Assembly: GCF_013299185.1 (NCBI RefSeq)
Contig: NZ_JAAFKG010000036.1
Coordinates: forward strand, 18,581 to 82,580
Direction: 5' to 3'
DNA length: 64,000 nucleotides
Source: Microcoleus sp. bin48.metabat.b7b8b9.023
Lineage (GTDB): Bacteria > Cyanobacteriota > Cyanobacteriia > Cyanobacteriales > Microcoleaceae
Shown: positions 28,230-37,084 of the stretch, one piece after another
Layout: each line of letters starts with the position of its first letter
How positions within the stretch are numbered: the first letter of the stretch is position 1
Translations under genes and position numbers: made by a program
Notes under the pieces: model-generated
Database searches by the model: none
The model's input: only the letters and a program-made list of their open reading frames with translations
What the model was told of the DNA's origin: nothing

Positions 28230-28373
28230 AGAGTTCCGTGTCGTATTTTCTATTTCTTGATACGCAGCCTGTACTCTGCTATCAGGGCAAAAACAGGTAA
28301 AAAAAAAATTGAATTGCCGCGAAATCATCAATTGGTAATTGATGACCCATACATTTTTTTGAATTTTAGTCAA

Positions 28374-28390
28374 ACGGGGTAAAACCCCTC
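28374..28390 (-). promoter_or_regulatory. Putative HetR-binding inverted repeat upstream of patX
   Basis: On the minus strand the 17 bases read GAGGGGTTTTACCCCGT. The published HetR site near Anabaena hetP is GAGGGGTCTAACCCCTC. The spacing is the same and 13 of 17 positions agree, including all of GAGGGG and CCCC. It lies about 145 bases before the chosen patX start, in the right place for control of patX. A canonical TCCGGA (DIF1) motif was not seen close to the start; a TCCGGC occurs farther upstream, around 28435. Confidence 0.6.
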
Positions 28391-28514
28391 GTTTCCCTCA
28401 CTGTTTCAGTTGTAAGTTCAAGTTACCTACTAATTGCCGGAAACCACCAGCAGTCAAGGCTTCCCATCTTTTTTCGACACTCTTGCAACCAGGAAACGAA
28501 ACCGTAAGTTATAA

Positions 28515-28729
28515 ATATTTACGAGTCTTCAGATTAACTTCATAATTTATTGATATGGAGATGCAGCCTCGGATTAAAGACACAAAAACACAGTATCCTG
28601 GGCGCTGCTTGGGCACTCTATATATTTATATGTTGTTGAATCAGATTCCTGAAATTGTAGATATTTACGAGTCTTCAGATTAACTTCATAATTTATTGAT
28701 ATCGAGATGCAGCTTCGGATCAAAGACAA
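28515..28729. repeat. Direct repeat, two 69-bp copies 146 bp apart
   Basis: ATATTTACGAGTCTTCAGAT and the following ~50 bases occur at 28515-28583 and again at 28661-28729, with few changes. The copies lie between patX and coaE; the second ends about 35 bases from the coaE stop. No gene is seen in 28391-28765. Confidence 0.8.
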
Positions 28730-28765
28730 GCTAATGCCACATCAGAATGTCGCGCGTAACATAGG

Positions 28766-29494
28766 CTACGATCTGATTTGCGAATCTATGTGTAGGAATA
28801 GAGAGTCGAGGGTTGACGAGTTATCCAAAACAACATCAGCTTGTTGGCACTTGTTAGCTAGCGGCATCTGGGCGTTAATGCGTGCATTAGCTCGATCGCA
28901 ACTCAAGCCGTCTCGGTGCATCAGCCGTTGTAACTGCACTTCGGGCGAACAGTACACCACCCAAATTTCGGTACACAAGTCAGTCATGTTAGCTTCAAAC
29001 AGCAGCGGCACTACCAACACCAAAGTCAACCTGTCAGTCTGGGCCCAGAAACCTGGTTTTTTTTCAACCATACTTGGTTCTAGTTCTCGATCGCCTTCCC
29101 CAAATCGGCTTTCTTGAGTTTTTGTACCTAATTCATCTGTGTCTGGGGATACCAGATTTAAGGCGGCAATGTAGCTTTGAGTTTCCTCCACTAACCGGCG
29201 GCGCACATAAGGGTGAATCTGTTGTTCCAACCACTGCCGTTCCGCTGCGTTACAAAAAATAATATTTCCTAACTCTGGCCGATTTAAATTGCCGTCGGGG
29301 AGCAAAATAACGGCACCGTATCGTTCTACAATAGAGTCTAGTATTGGCGAACCTGGGTGCACAGCTTCGCGAGCGTAAATATCGGCATCTAAAATCGGAA
29401 ATCCATAGGTATATGCCAGATAATTAGATATAGCGGTTTTCCCGGTGGCGATGCCCCCAGTTAAACCGATCGTGCGGACAATTCGATCGCTCAT
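28766..29494 (-). CDS. coaE: Dephospho-CoA kinase with an in-frame insertion
   Basis: 242 residues; it phosphorylates the ribose of dephospho-CoA, the last step of coenzyme A synthesis, in the cytoplasm. Seen: P-loop GLTGGIATGKT (residues 10-20), ILDADIYAREAVHPGSP (about 34-50), QQIHPYVRRR (about 91-100), VVPLLFEANM (about 161-170) and a C-terminal RDGLSCDRANARINAQMPLANK. The family is usually near 200 residues; the excess is an unconserved stretch at about 115-155 (LGTKTQESRFGEGDRELEPS and EKKPGFWAQ), part of which reads like a dispersed genomic repeat (CAGAAACCTGGTTTTTT). The insertion sits before the PLLFE strand. Stand-alone gene. Confidence 0.93.
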   Translation of the reverse strand: MSDRIVRTIGLTGGIATGKTAISNYLAYTYGFPILDADIYAREAVHPGSPILDSIVERYGAVILLPDGNLNRPELGNIIFCNAAERQWLEQQIHPYVRRRLVEETQSYIAALNLVSPDTDELGTKTQESRFGEGDRELEPSMVEKKPGFWAQTDRLTLVLVVPLLFEANMTDLCTEIWVVYCSPEVQLQRLMHRDGLSCDRANARINAQMPLANKCQQADVVLDNSSTLDSLFLHIDSQIRS

Positions 29495-29701
29495 AATTTT
29501 CTCTGTTTAAACTCAACGGTGTTTCGACACTTAGTGTCAGTGTTTGCTATGTTGGTGGCACAATCAAAATCGGACTAAAACTTGGGAATTGGCGATCGAG
29601 AGTTAGCCTTAGGAATGGTCAGCATGAGGGTGCGATCGACTGTTTTTTACCTAAAATCTCCATTTAAAACTCGAATTCAGGTCTAGATCGAGGCAAATTT
29701 T

Positions 29702-32700
29702 ATGAATGCTCAATCTGCTGTGCGATCGATTCTGGCAGCAATTCCCCTGGCTGGATTTTTGATATTAGATTTTTTCCCCAACCTGGTTTTCTTCAAAGAA
29801 GATAGCAGCGGATGGGTGCTTGTGGCAATTTATCGCCAATCTCAAATTGCTGCGGCACAGCCAATTATGGCAGCCCCAGACGGCACCGGAACCACCATCA
29901 CCACGCCCGGTGCGTCGCCCTCTCGCTACGATATTACAGGTGGCACAAGTTCCAGAGACGGAGCAAATCTGTTCCACAGTTTTACTCGATTTGGTTTAAA
30001 TCCTGGCGAAACTGCCAATTTCCTCTCCAACCCAAACATTAAAAATATCCTCGGCCGCGTTGTCGGTGGCGACGCTTCCTTAATTAACGGTCTAATTCGA
30101 GTTACTGGTGGCAATTCTAACTTGTACCTGGTGAACCCGGCAGGGATTATTTTTGGCAGTAATGCGCGACTAGACGTACCAGGGTCTTTTCTGGCTACCA
30201 CCGCTAGCGGTATCGGTTTTGACAGCGGCTGGTTCAACGGTACGGGGGCGAATAACTATGCGGGCTTAGTGGGAGCACCGAATACTTTTGCTTTTGGCGC
30301 ACAGCCGGGGAGTATTGTCAATGCTGGTGACTTGGCTGTGGAAAACGGGCAGAGTTTGACTTTGCTGGGCGGCACTGTCATCAGTACGGGAAGACTTTCA
30401 GCGCCGGGGGGTCAAATTACGGTGGCGGCTGTCCCCGGCGAAAATCTGGTGCGGTTGAGTCAAAACGGACTTTTGCTGAGTTTAGAAGTTACTCCGGCTG
30501 CGGGAGTGCCAGGTTCGGAAGCTCTGCCGTTTTCTCCTCTGAGTTTGCCAAAGTTACTCTCGGGTTCCGGCGCGGCTAGCGCTACTGGTATAACTACGAA
30601 CGATCGCGGTGAAGTCGTACTTACGGGCGGGCAAACAGTACCGGCAGGGGCTGGAACTGCTTTGGTATCGGGTGTTGCGGACGTGTCTGCCAGGGGGGGC
30701 GCGGGAGGTACTGTCAACGTGTTGGGCGACAAGGTAGGGGTGTTGGGAGCGAAGATTGAGGCTTCGGGGCCCGACGGCGGCGGTACGGTGCGGATCGGGG
30801 GAGATTACCGAGGCGAGGGAACTGTGCCGAATGCCAGAATGACTTACGTGGATGGCAAAAGTTCGATCGCAGCCAACGCCACTAAATCGGGTAACGGCGG
30901 CAGAGTTTTTGTCTGGGCGGACAACACAACAGCATTTTTGGGCCGCATCAGCGCAACGGGCGTTTCTGCAACTTCTAGCAGCGGTGTTGGCGGGTTTGTG
31001 GAAATTTCGGGAAAGCAAAGATTGATGTTTAACGGCACTGTCGATACTTCCGGGACAAACGGTTTGGGGACTTTGCTGTTCGATCCAGAAAATATTTTAA
31101 TTACAGATTCCTCAGAAGCTGCGGGGGATGCGGCAGTTATTGCTAACAGTAATATTTTGGCAACACAAACGCGTTCACCAGGGCAGCAAAACCAGGACGA
31201 TTCTTCGCTGACTATTTCAAGAAGAGCTTTGGAAAGTATCTCGGGGACAACCAATGTGGTTCTGGAAGCCCTGAATGATATTAAAATTGCTGATTTGGCG
31301 GATAATAAGTTGAGCTTTGCCGCAACTACTGGATCGGTAACATTGAGAGCAGATGCCGATCGCAACGGTGCGGGTGTTTTTTCAATGAATGCTGGAGATA
31401 CAATTAGCACTCGCGGAGGCGCGCTTTCCCTGGAGGGAAGTCAAATTACTGCGGGTAATTTGTCCAGCAACGGCGGAAATATTAGTTTGATAAGTCCCGG
31501 AACAACCGTTGCAGCCAATGTTTCGGCATCGAATTCCAGCGGCGGCAACAGCGGCAATATTTTGATCGAAGGCCTGAACGTCACAGCCCAAAAACTTGAT
31601 GCTAGCGGTTCTAAATCGTCGGCAAATGTAACTTTGACGGCTCGGAATATTCTGGGAGTTAGTTCGATCGCCGGTGGTTCGGGAAACATTACTTTAACTG
31701 GTAATGAAATTAATTTGAAAGGGGACAAAAATTCGGTCAGCGGGACGGGATTTTTGGTACTCCAACCTTGGAATTCCGGTCAAAATATTGCGATCGCTGG
31801 TTCTGGAGATGTCGGGACTAATACTTATTTGAATCTGACAGCAAACGAACTCGAAAATTTGCAAAATGGGTTTGCTGGAATTACGATCGGCCGCAGCAAC
31901 GGTAGCGGTTCGATTCTGATTGCTAATAATTTCACATTTTACGATCCGCTAATTATTCAATCGCCGGCGGGTTTGGGAACAATTACGAGCACAAGTTCCC
32001 TGACAGGGGCAGACAATGCCTCAATTACTCTGAAAGCTGAGGGCAATATCCGCATCGGAAATATCACTACCAACAATCAGGAAATTCGCATCAATAGCAC
32101 AACCGGCAATGTGACTACGGCTGCGCTACGCACAGGAAGTCCCCCCAGCATCAACACTTCTGTCAATTCTGCCAAAGTGCCGCGCACGTCGGGGGGAGAT
32201 GTGAGCGTTACCGCCGAGGGTACGGTGACTGCTGGCGCGATCGACACTAGGGGCGATCGCGCGGGGAATGTGACGCTGACTGGCCGCGGCGGAGTCACTG
32301 TTGGCGCGATCGAAGCTGGCGGCTCGGAAACAGGTGGAAATATTACTCTGACAGGCAACGAAATTGACTTGACGGGCGGCAACAATTCGATCGCCAGCAA
32401 CGGCAATCTGGTGCTGCAACCAGTCGATCCAACTCAAAATATGACGATCGCTGGTGCTGCTGAGACTGAGGCTTTGAACTTGACTGCTGCGGAATTGAAC
32501 TCGCTGCGAAACGGGTTTGCTTCAATCGCGATCGGGCGTGCTGACGGCAGCGGCTCGATCGCGATTGCTCCGGCAACCACAACGCCCAATTCAACGCCGG
32601 CGGTGACATTTCAAGATCCGACAACGATTCGATCGCCCTTGGGAACGGGTGCGATCGTGGGAACGGGTGCGATCGCGGGAACAGATAACGCCACCATCGC

Positions 32701-34825
32701 TCTGATGGGCGGTAGTGTGGCAGTGGGAGACGTTACCTCGAATGCGGGGATTAACATCACTAGCAGCCAAGGTAATGTGACTGCTGGTATGGTTTCCACT
32801 CGATCGGCAAATGGGACGGCGGGCAATATCAACATCCGCAGCGCGGGCTCGGTAGAAGCTGGCAATGTCAATGCTTTCGGTGCCAAAAGCGGTGGAGATA
32901 TCTCGATCGTGGCGCCGGGCCGGATCGTGACAGGGGTGATCAATTCTAGTTCGCAGTCGGGAAGTGCCGGTTCGAGCAAGATTACCGGGCAGAAAGATGT
33001 TGAAGTTGTTTCCATCAAAGCTAATGGAAATACGGGCGGCGATGTGGCAATCCAGGCTGGGGGATTGTTTCGGGCTGCTGGAAGCGAAACGACGAGCGAT
33101 CGCACCAGCGTTAGCATTTCTACAGACGGACAGGTGCGATCGGGTTCGCTGACGCTGTTGCAAAGCACTTGCCCGTCGGGAAACTGCACAACCACGACTG
33201 TTGGGACAGGAAACTCGAAGTCGAACGCTACCTCCTCAACTACTGCTACCGCGCCCCTGTTGAGCCTGCCGAGTCCAGCACCAACTACCACTGTGGGACT
33301 AAAAAATACAGGCAATTCTCCACAAATTGTCACTCAGACTCCCGCAGCGTCTCCGGCCAAGAGCGGTACAGCAAATGTATCCTCAGGGTCTGCTACTGTG
33401 CCTGTTGACGAACGGTCGAACGAGACTGCTGCCGGCTCTGTTTTGCTGTCGCAGTCGGTGTTAAAAGACAATGTGGGTGCGTCTAGTGCGACAGAAAACG
33501 GCAGTGCAGCAACTGCACAAAAACCTGGAAGTGGCAATCCAGACAGTATCGCGAGTTTGAGGCTGCCTGAGATTTCTCGATCGACTTCGATCGCGCAAAT
33601 AAGTCCGATCGACGCAGTGCAGCAAAGGGATAGAGATCAGGGCCGGGAATTTGAACGTTACTTTGGTGGAAATCTCGATCGAAAGTCAATCACGCAGCAA
33701 AGTATCCGAGATACTCTCAGCAGCGTCAATCGCTTGACGGGAGTTAAACCGGCGATCGTTTACGTCTGGGTGAAAGACAAGAATTTAGAACTTGTGTTGT
33801 TATTGCCAGACGGCAAAAATGTGTTTAAAAGCGTGCCTGCAAGTCGCGAAACAGTGCTGCAAGTTGCTAAGGAATTCACTAATGCTATCAGAACTCCCAA
33901 GACATTGACAGGTTCTGATTACAAGGAACCTGCCAAGGAACTTTACCAGTGGTTAATTGCACCGCTGCAAGCGGAATTGGATGCTAACAAGATTGACACG
34001 TTGGCGTTTTCGATGGATGCCGGTTTGCGAACTTTACCTTTAGCTGCTCTGTTTGACGGCAAACAGTTTTTGGTAGAAAAGTATAGTTTGGGGCTGATTC
34101 CCAGTTTGAGTTTGACTGATACTCGCTATGCCGATGTTAAGGGTTCGGAAGTTTTGGCGATGGGTGCGTCGAAATTTCCCGAAAAATACGATCAAAATCC
34201 TTTACCTGCGGTGCCGTTGGAAATATCAACAATTGTGGGCAAGATTTGGCATGGTGCGTCTTTTCTCAACGAACGTTTTACGCTGGCAAATTTGAAGGAA
34301 AAACGCAATCAATCCCAATACAAAATTATTCACTTAGCTACTCACGGCGATTTTCAGCCTGGTGGTGCCCAAAATTCTTACATTCAGTTTTGGGATACTA
34401 AGTTGCGGTTAAATCAGTTGGAAGAGTTGAAGTTATCTAACCCGCAGGTGGAGTTGTTGGTTTTGAGTGCGTGTACTACGGCGGTGGGAGACGAACAGGC
34501 TGAGTTGGGTTTTGCGGGATTGGCGGTACACGCGGGGGTAAAATCGGCTTTGGCGAGTTTGTGGTATGTGTCAGATGCTGGAACTTTGGGGTTGATGACC
34601 GAGTTTTACCAGCAGTTGCGGACGGCACCGATTAAGGCTGAGGCTTTGCGGCAAGCGCAGTTGACGATGTTGCGCGGGGAAGTGCGGTTGCAGGATGGTT
34701 ATTTGGTGCGATCGGGCAACAATCAACCTCTGCCTTTGCCTGCGGAATTGACGGCTAGGGGCGATCGTAATTTGTCGCATCCGTATTATTGGGCCGCTTT
34801 TACAATGATTGGTTCGCCTTGGTAA
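29702..34825 (+). CDS. Haemagglutinin-like surface protein with a C-terminal CHAT peptidase domain
   Basis: 1707 residues. Seen: a hydrophobic export-like N-terminus (about 12-28), a filamentous-haemagglutinin activity domain (about 75-195: LFHSFTRFGLNPGETANFLS, NLYLVNPAGIIFGSNA), a long Gly/Ser/Asn/Thr-rich beta-helix region (about 200-1190), a Ser/Pro/Thr linker (about 1190-1290) and a CHAT domain (about 1400-1707) with His1548 in HLATHGDF and Cys1591 in LSACTTAVGD, a caspase-like His/Cys pair. Such fusions are widespread in cyanobacteria and are often assumed to be secreted by two-partner systems; no TpsB transporter gene is adjacent. Function is unproven: adhesion plus proteolysis is an inference. 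The next two genes follow closely and may be co-transcribed. Confidence 0.9.
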   Translation: MNAQSAVRSILAAIPLAGFLILDFFPNLVFFKEDSSGWVLVAIYRQSQIAAAQPIMAAPDGTGTTITTPGASPSRYDITGGTSSRDGANLFHSFTRFGLNPGETANFLSNPNIKNILGRVVGGDASLINGLIRVTGGNSNLYLVNPAGIIFGSNARLDVPGSFLATTASGIGFDSGWFNGTGANNYAGLVGAPNTFAFGAQPGSIVNAGDLAVENGQSLTLLGGTVISTGRLSAPGGQITVAAVPGENLVRLSQNGLLLSLEVTPAAGVPGSEALPFSPLSLPKLLSGSGAASATGITTNDRGEVVLTGGQTVPAGAGTALVSGVADVSARGGAGGTVNVLGDKVGVLGAKIEASGPDGGGTVRIGGDYRGEGTVPNARMTYVDGKSSIAANATKSGNGGRVFVWADNTTAFLGRISATGVSATSSSGVGGFVEISGKQRLMFNGTVDTSGTNGLGTLLFDPENILITDSSEAAGDAAVIANSNILATQTRSPGQQNQDDSSLTISRRALESISGTTNVVLEALNDIKIADLADNKLSFAATTGSVTLRADADRNGAGVFSMNAGDTISTRGGALSLEGSQITAGNLSSNGGNISLISPGTTVAANVSASNSSGGNSGNILIEGLNVTAQKLDASGSKSSANVTLTARNILGVSSIAGGSGNITLTGNEINLKGDKNSVSGTGFLVLQPWNSGQNIAIAGSGDVGTNTYLNLTANELENLQNGFAGITIGRSNGSGSILIANNFTFYDPLIIQSPAGLGTITSTSSLTGADNASITLKAEGNIRIGNITTNNQEIRINSTTGNVTTAALRTGSPPSINTSVNSAKVPRTSGGDVSVTAEGTVTAGAIDTRGDRAGNVTLTGRGGVTVGAIEAGGSETGGNITLTGNEIDLTGGNNSIASNGNLVLQPVDPTQNMTIAGAAETEALNLTAAELNSLRNGFASIAIGRADGSGSIAIAPATTTPNSTPAVTFQDPTTIRSPLGTGAIVGTGAIAGTDNATIALMGGSVAVGDVTSNAGINITSSQGNVTAGMVSTRSANGTAGNINIRSAGSVEAGNVNAFGAKSGGDISIVAPGRIVTGVINSSSQSGSAGSSKITGQKDVEVVSIKANGNTGGDVAIQAGGLFRAAGSETTSDRTSVSISTDGQVRSGSLTLLQSTCPSGNCTTTTVGTGNSKSNATSSTTATAPLLSLPSPAPTTTVGLKNTGNSPQIVTQTPAASPAKSGTANVSSGSATVPVDERSNETAAGSVLLSQSVLKDNVGASSATENGSAATAQKPGSGNPDSIASLRLPEISRSTSIAQISPIDAVQQRDRDQGREFERYFGGNLDRKSITQQSIRDTLSSVNRLTGVKPAIVYVWVKDKNLELVLLLPDGKNVFKSVPASRETVLQVAKEFTNAIRTPKTLTGSDYKEPAKELYQWLIAPLQAELDANKIDTLAFSMDAGLRTLPLAALFDGKQFLVEKYSLGLIPSLSLTDTRYADVKGSEVLAMGASKFPEKYDQNPLPAVPLEISTIVGKIWHGASFLNERFTLANLKEKRNQSQYKIIHLATHGDFQPGGAQNSYIQFWDTKLRLNQLEELKLSNPQVELLVLSACTTAVGDEQAELGFAGLAVHAGVKSALASLWYVSDAGTLGLMTEFYQQLRTAPIKAEALRQAQLTMLRGEVRLQDGYLVRSGNNQPLPLPAELTARGDRNLSHPYYWAAFTMIGSPW

Positions 34826-34854
34826 GATAGTTTTGGTTAAATCTCTTTCCTGTT

Positions 34855-35439
34855 ATGCCGAAATTTGAAGACCAACTCGATATAGTTTACGCTAGCGATC
34901 GAGCCTGCTGGCGGCAGTGGTTGCAGCAAAACTCTGGAAATGCGATCGGAGTTTGGCTGGTTTATTACAAAGTCAAAAGTGGCAAACCTAGCGTGCAGTA
35001 TAGCGAAGCAGTCAAAGAAGCACTTTGCTTTGGCTGGATTGACAGCAAAGTCAAATCATTGGATGCAGAAAGTTACCGACAAATCTTCACGCCTCGAAAA
35101 CCAAAAAGTGTCTGGTCAAAATTGAACAAGCAATATATCGAAGAATTAATTGCTGAAGGGAAGATGACCGAAGCTGGGTTAGAAAAAATTATAGCAGCTA
35201 AACAAGATGGCTCATGGACAAGTTTAGATTTGATTGAAGCATTAGTGATTCCAGCAGACTTAAAAGAAGCTTTAGAAACAGACGATACTGCAAACAGAAA
35301 CTTTGCAGGATTCAACAAAACAACTAAAAAAAATATTCTATCTTGGATTCAAAGTGCTAAACGCCCAGAGACGAGATTGAGTAGAATCGAGAAAACGATA
35401 TTTGCGATCGCACAAAACAAAAATCCCTTGATTCGTTAG
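34855..35439 (+). CDS. YdeI/OmpD-associated family protein
   Basis: 194 residues. Seen: WRQWLQQNSGNAIGVWLVYYK (about 19-39), EAVKEALCFGWIDSKVK (about 52-68), FTPRKPKSVWSKLNK, then LEALVIPADLKEAL, and the C-terminal NRNFAGFNKTTKKNILSWIQSAKRPETR. These are the ordered signatures of the YdeI family (DUF1801/DUF1905-linked, bacteriocin- or peptide-stress-protection proteins). Known members affect resistance to antimicrobial peptides and may be cytoplasmic; molecular activity is unknown. The start lies 30 bases after the CHAT gene stop, and the SDR gene follows 37 bases later, so an operon of three is plausible. Confidence 0.85.
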   Translation: MPKFEDQLDIVYASDRACWRQWLQQNSGNAIGVWLVYYKVKSGKPSVQYSEAVKEALCFGWIDSKVKSLDAESYRQIFTPRKPKSVWSKLNKQYIEELIAEGKMTEAGLEKIIAAKQDGSWTSLDLIEALVIPADLKEALETDDTANRNFAGFNKTTKKNILSWIQSAKRPETRLSRIEKTIFAIAQNKNPLIR

Positions 35440-35475
35440 TATACCCGATAGAACTATGTGCTAGGAATTTGGAAA

Positions 35476-36168
35476 ATGTTCAACACTATTCTTGTCGCAG
35501 GAGCAAGTCGCGGAATTGGGCTGGCGGTTGCCGAACACCTCGCGTCGCAGTCCCGCCGTTTGCTAGCCGTATCCCGCACGCCTTCACCCAACGGAGAATG
35601 GATAAGTGCTGACTTGTCAGATTTGACTGGTGTGGAGACAACTGTGCAGGCAATTGGCAGCGATGTACTCGATGCCTTGCTGTACACGGGAGGTACTTGG
35701 GAAACTAACGCTTTTACTCGCAAATATTCCTTTGAAAACTGTTCGGATGAAGACATTGCACGAGTCATTGCTGTGAACTTGATGGCACCAATTCGACTCG
35801 TTAAGGGGCTTTTACCTGCACTCAGACGATCGCACAATCCGAAAATTGTGTTTGTGGGCGCTTTGTCTGGGCGCGATAATTTCCCTGCCCGCGAGGTTGC
35901 AAACTCGGCATCCAAGTTCGGATTGCGAGGAGTGGTTCACGCGCTGCGGGAGGAATTGCGATCGCAACAAATAGGTGTCACTGTCATTAATCCGGGTAAT
36001 GTGGGAACGCCGGAGGTACTTGCGGATCTGGAAGCGGAAGGACTGCTGGGCGATCGTGCAATTCCACTCGCTGACCTACTTTGTATTATCGACTGCGTGT
36101 TGTCCTTATCGCGTGCAACTTGCGTCAAAGAAATCGATTTACCTGCAATGCTTGGCACAGGAGCCTGA
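35476..36168 (+). CDS. SDR-family oxidoreductase lacking the catalytic Tyr
   Basis: 230 residues from the ATG at 35476 (a GTG at 35458 would add six). Seen: Rossmann motif LVAGASRGIGLAV (about 5-17) for NAD(P), a short DLSDLTGVETTV acid region, and the usual loop VNLMAPIRLVKGLLPAL. At the active site, where the family has YxxxK, the protein reads NSASKFGLRG: Asn143 replaces Tyr, while Lys147 remains. The Ser site is also altered (FVGALSGRDN). It may be a non-enzymatic NAD(P)-binding protein or have changed chemistry. It follows the YdeI-like gene and may belong to the same operon. Confidence 0.85.
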   Translation: MFNTILVAGASRGIGLAVAEHLASQSRRLLAVSRTPSPNGEWISADLSDLTGVETTVQAIGSDVLDALLYTGGTWETNAFTRKYSFENCSDEDIARVIAVNLMAPIRLVKGLLPALRRSHNPKIVFVGALSGRDNFPAREVANSASKFGLRGVVHALREELRSQQIGVTVINPGNVGTPEVLADLEAEGLLGDRAIPLADLLCIIDCVLSLSRATCVKEIDLPAMLGTGA

Positions 36169-36315
36169 TCGGGTGAGATTAAGTTCTCTAAATTACGCGC
36201 AATCAAAAGGTGCAATGTTTGGGCTTTACTTCTGAGAAAAGAGCGGACTGAAGTCCGTACTACGAACCTTTTTTGTTATGCTAATCGACGGGATACGATC
36301 TGGTATGACTGATGA
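36169..36315. repeat. Half-copy of a dispersed palindrome between convergent genes
   Basis: GAGCGGACTGAAGTCCGTAC and ACGAACC (about 36240-36268) belong to the common palindrome family of this genome. No gene seen. Confidence 0.6.
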
Positions 36316-36948
36316 CTAATTGTTAGCTGCTATCTGACTCAAGCGTTTGAGGATGCGGAGTACATCATAAAGTTCGTTGCCAGGGTTGCGAGTGAGATAT
36401 CCTTTAGATGTGGCATATCGCGGTGATTCTCCGTTGACTAATTTGACAAAGATGAAACTGCTGCCTGTAGCGATCGTGCCGTAACTCGGGCGATCGCGAT
36501 TGGGGTTTGCTAGCATATAAGCTAAGATTTGTGCCAGCCCCGCTTCGATGGAAAAAGAAACTCGTTTAGACTCGATTACCATCAGCCACAATTGGTCTTT
36601 TAAAACTAAAGTGTCGATGCTGCCTTTAATAATCACGCCTTCATCTTCTTCGGAAATTTCGACGGACTTTTCCGGTTTAATGTAAAATGGGTGCAGGTAA
36701 AATTCGCCAGCAAATAACAGCGGAGAGACGATCGACAAACTGATGGTTTTTTCCAGCATCGGCGGATACTCAAGCAAGTTGAAGTAACCCGCTTTAATCT
36801 GATCTAGCTGTCGTTTCTGAAAGTCGGTGATTTCGGGCAACTCGTCTTGCCATTCAGGGAAAAATTGGTCGTCGGTGACAAGTTGCAGGTTAAAAATGGT
36901 TTTTAATTCTTCTAATGTGACATTTTTAGCTTGAATTGTTTGAACCAT
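36316..36948 (-). CDS. PD-(D/E)XK nuclease-like protein (restriction-subunit-like)
   Basis: 210 residues. Seen: an N-terminal helical part (LEELKTIFNLQLVTDDQFFPEW), then a nuclease-type core: IIKGSIDTLVLKDQLWLMVIESKR (about 125-150), where the Asp (SID) and the E-x-K of VIESKR form the PD-(D/E)XK pattern, followed by GLAQILAYMLANPN. Similar cyanobacterial proteins are often labelled restriction endonuclease subunit R, but here no methylase or helicase gene is adjacent and the protein is too short for a Type I motor subunit. A Uma2 gene lies just upstream on the same strand (about 140 bases), with a palindrome between. Function in restriction is unproven. Confidence 0.7.
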   Translation of the reverse strand: MVQTIQAKNVTLEELKTIFNLQLVTDDQFFPEWQDELPEITDFQKRQLDQIKAGYFNLLEYPPMLEKTISLSIVSPLLFAGEFYLHPFYIKPEKSVEISEEDEGVIIKGSIDTLVLKDQLWLMVIESKRVSFSIEAGLAQILAYMLANPNRDRPSYGTIATGSSFIFVKLVNGESPRYATSKGYLTRNPGNELYDVLRILKRLSQIAANN

Positions 36949-36989
36949 AATTCGCTAGCCTTAATTTTATAGATATTTACACTTATATC

Positions 36990-37057
36990 AAATTGGTTCG
37001 ATCGTTCGGACTTCAGTCCTTCCTTGATGAGGACTAAAGTCCTCACTACGAACCGAA
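36990..37057. repeat. Dispersed palindrome between two nuclease-like genes
   Basis: Arms GGTTCGATCGTTCGGACTTC... and ...AAGTCCTCACTACGAACC enclose a short loop. It is the same family as the units at 1800-2090 and 2800-3265. Confidence 0.75.
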
Positions 37058-37084
37058 GATAGGCGAAGTTATAGTTTAATCTTA

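Noticed and set aside
28230..28300. DIF1 (TCCGGA) promoter motif close to patX
   Set aside because: No TCCGGA was found in the 70 bases before the chosen start; only a TCCGGC near 28435.
28707..29117. Plus-strand 136-residue frame over coaE
   Set aside because: Overlaps a confident minus-strand gene and shows no domain.
31000..33500. Several minus-strand open frames inside the haemagglutinin-CHAT gene (for example 32591-33163 and 32611-33333)
   Set aside because: Shadows of a long plus-strand repetitive gene; no domain or start evidence.
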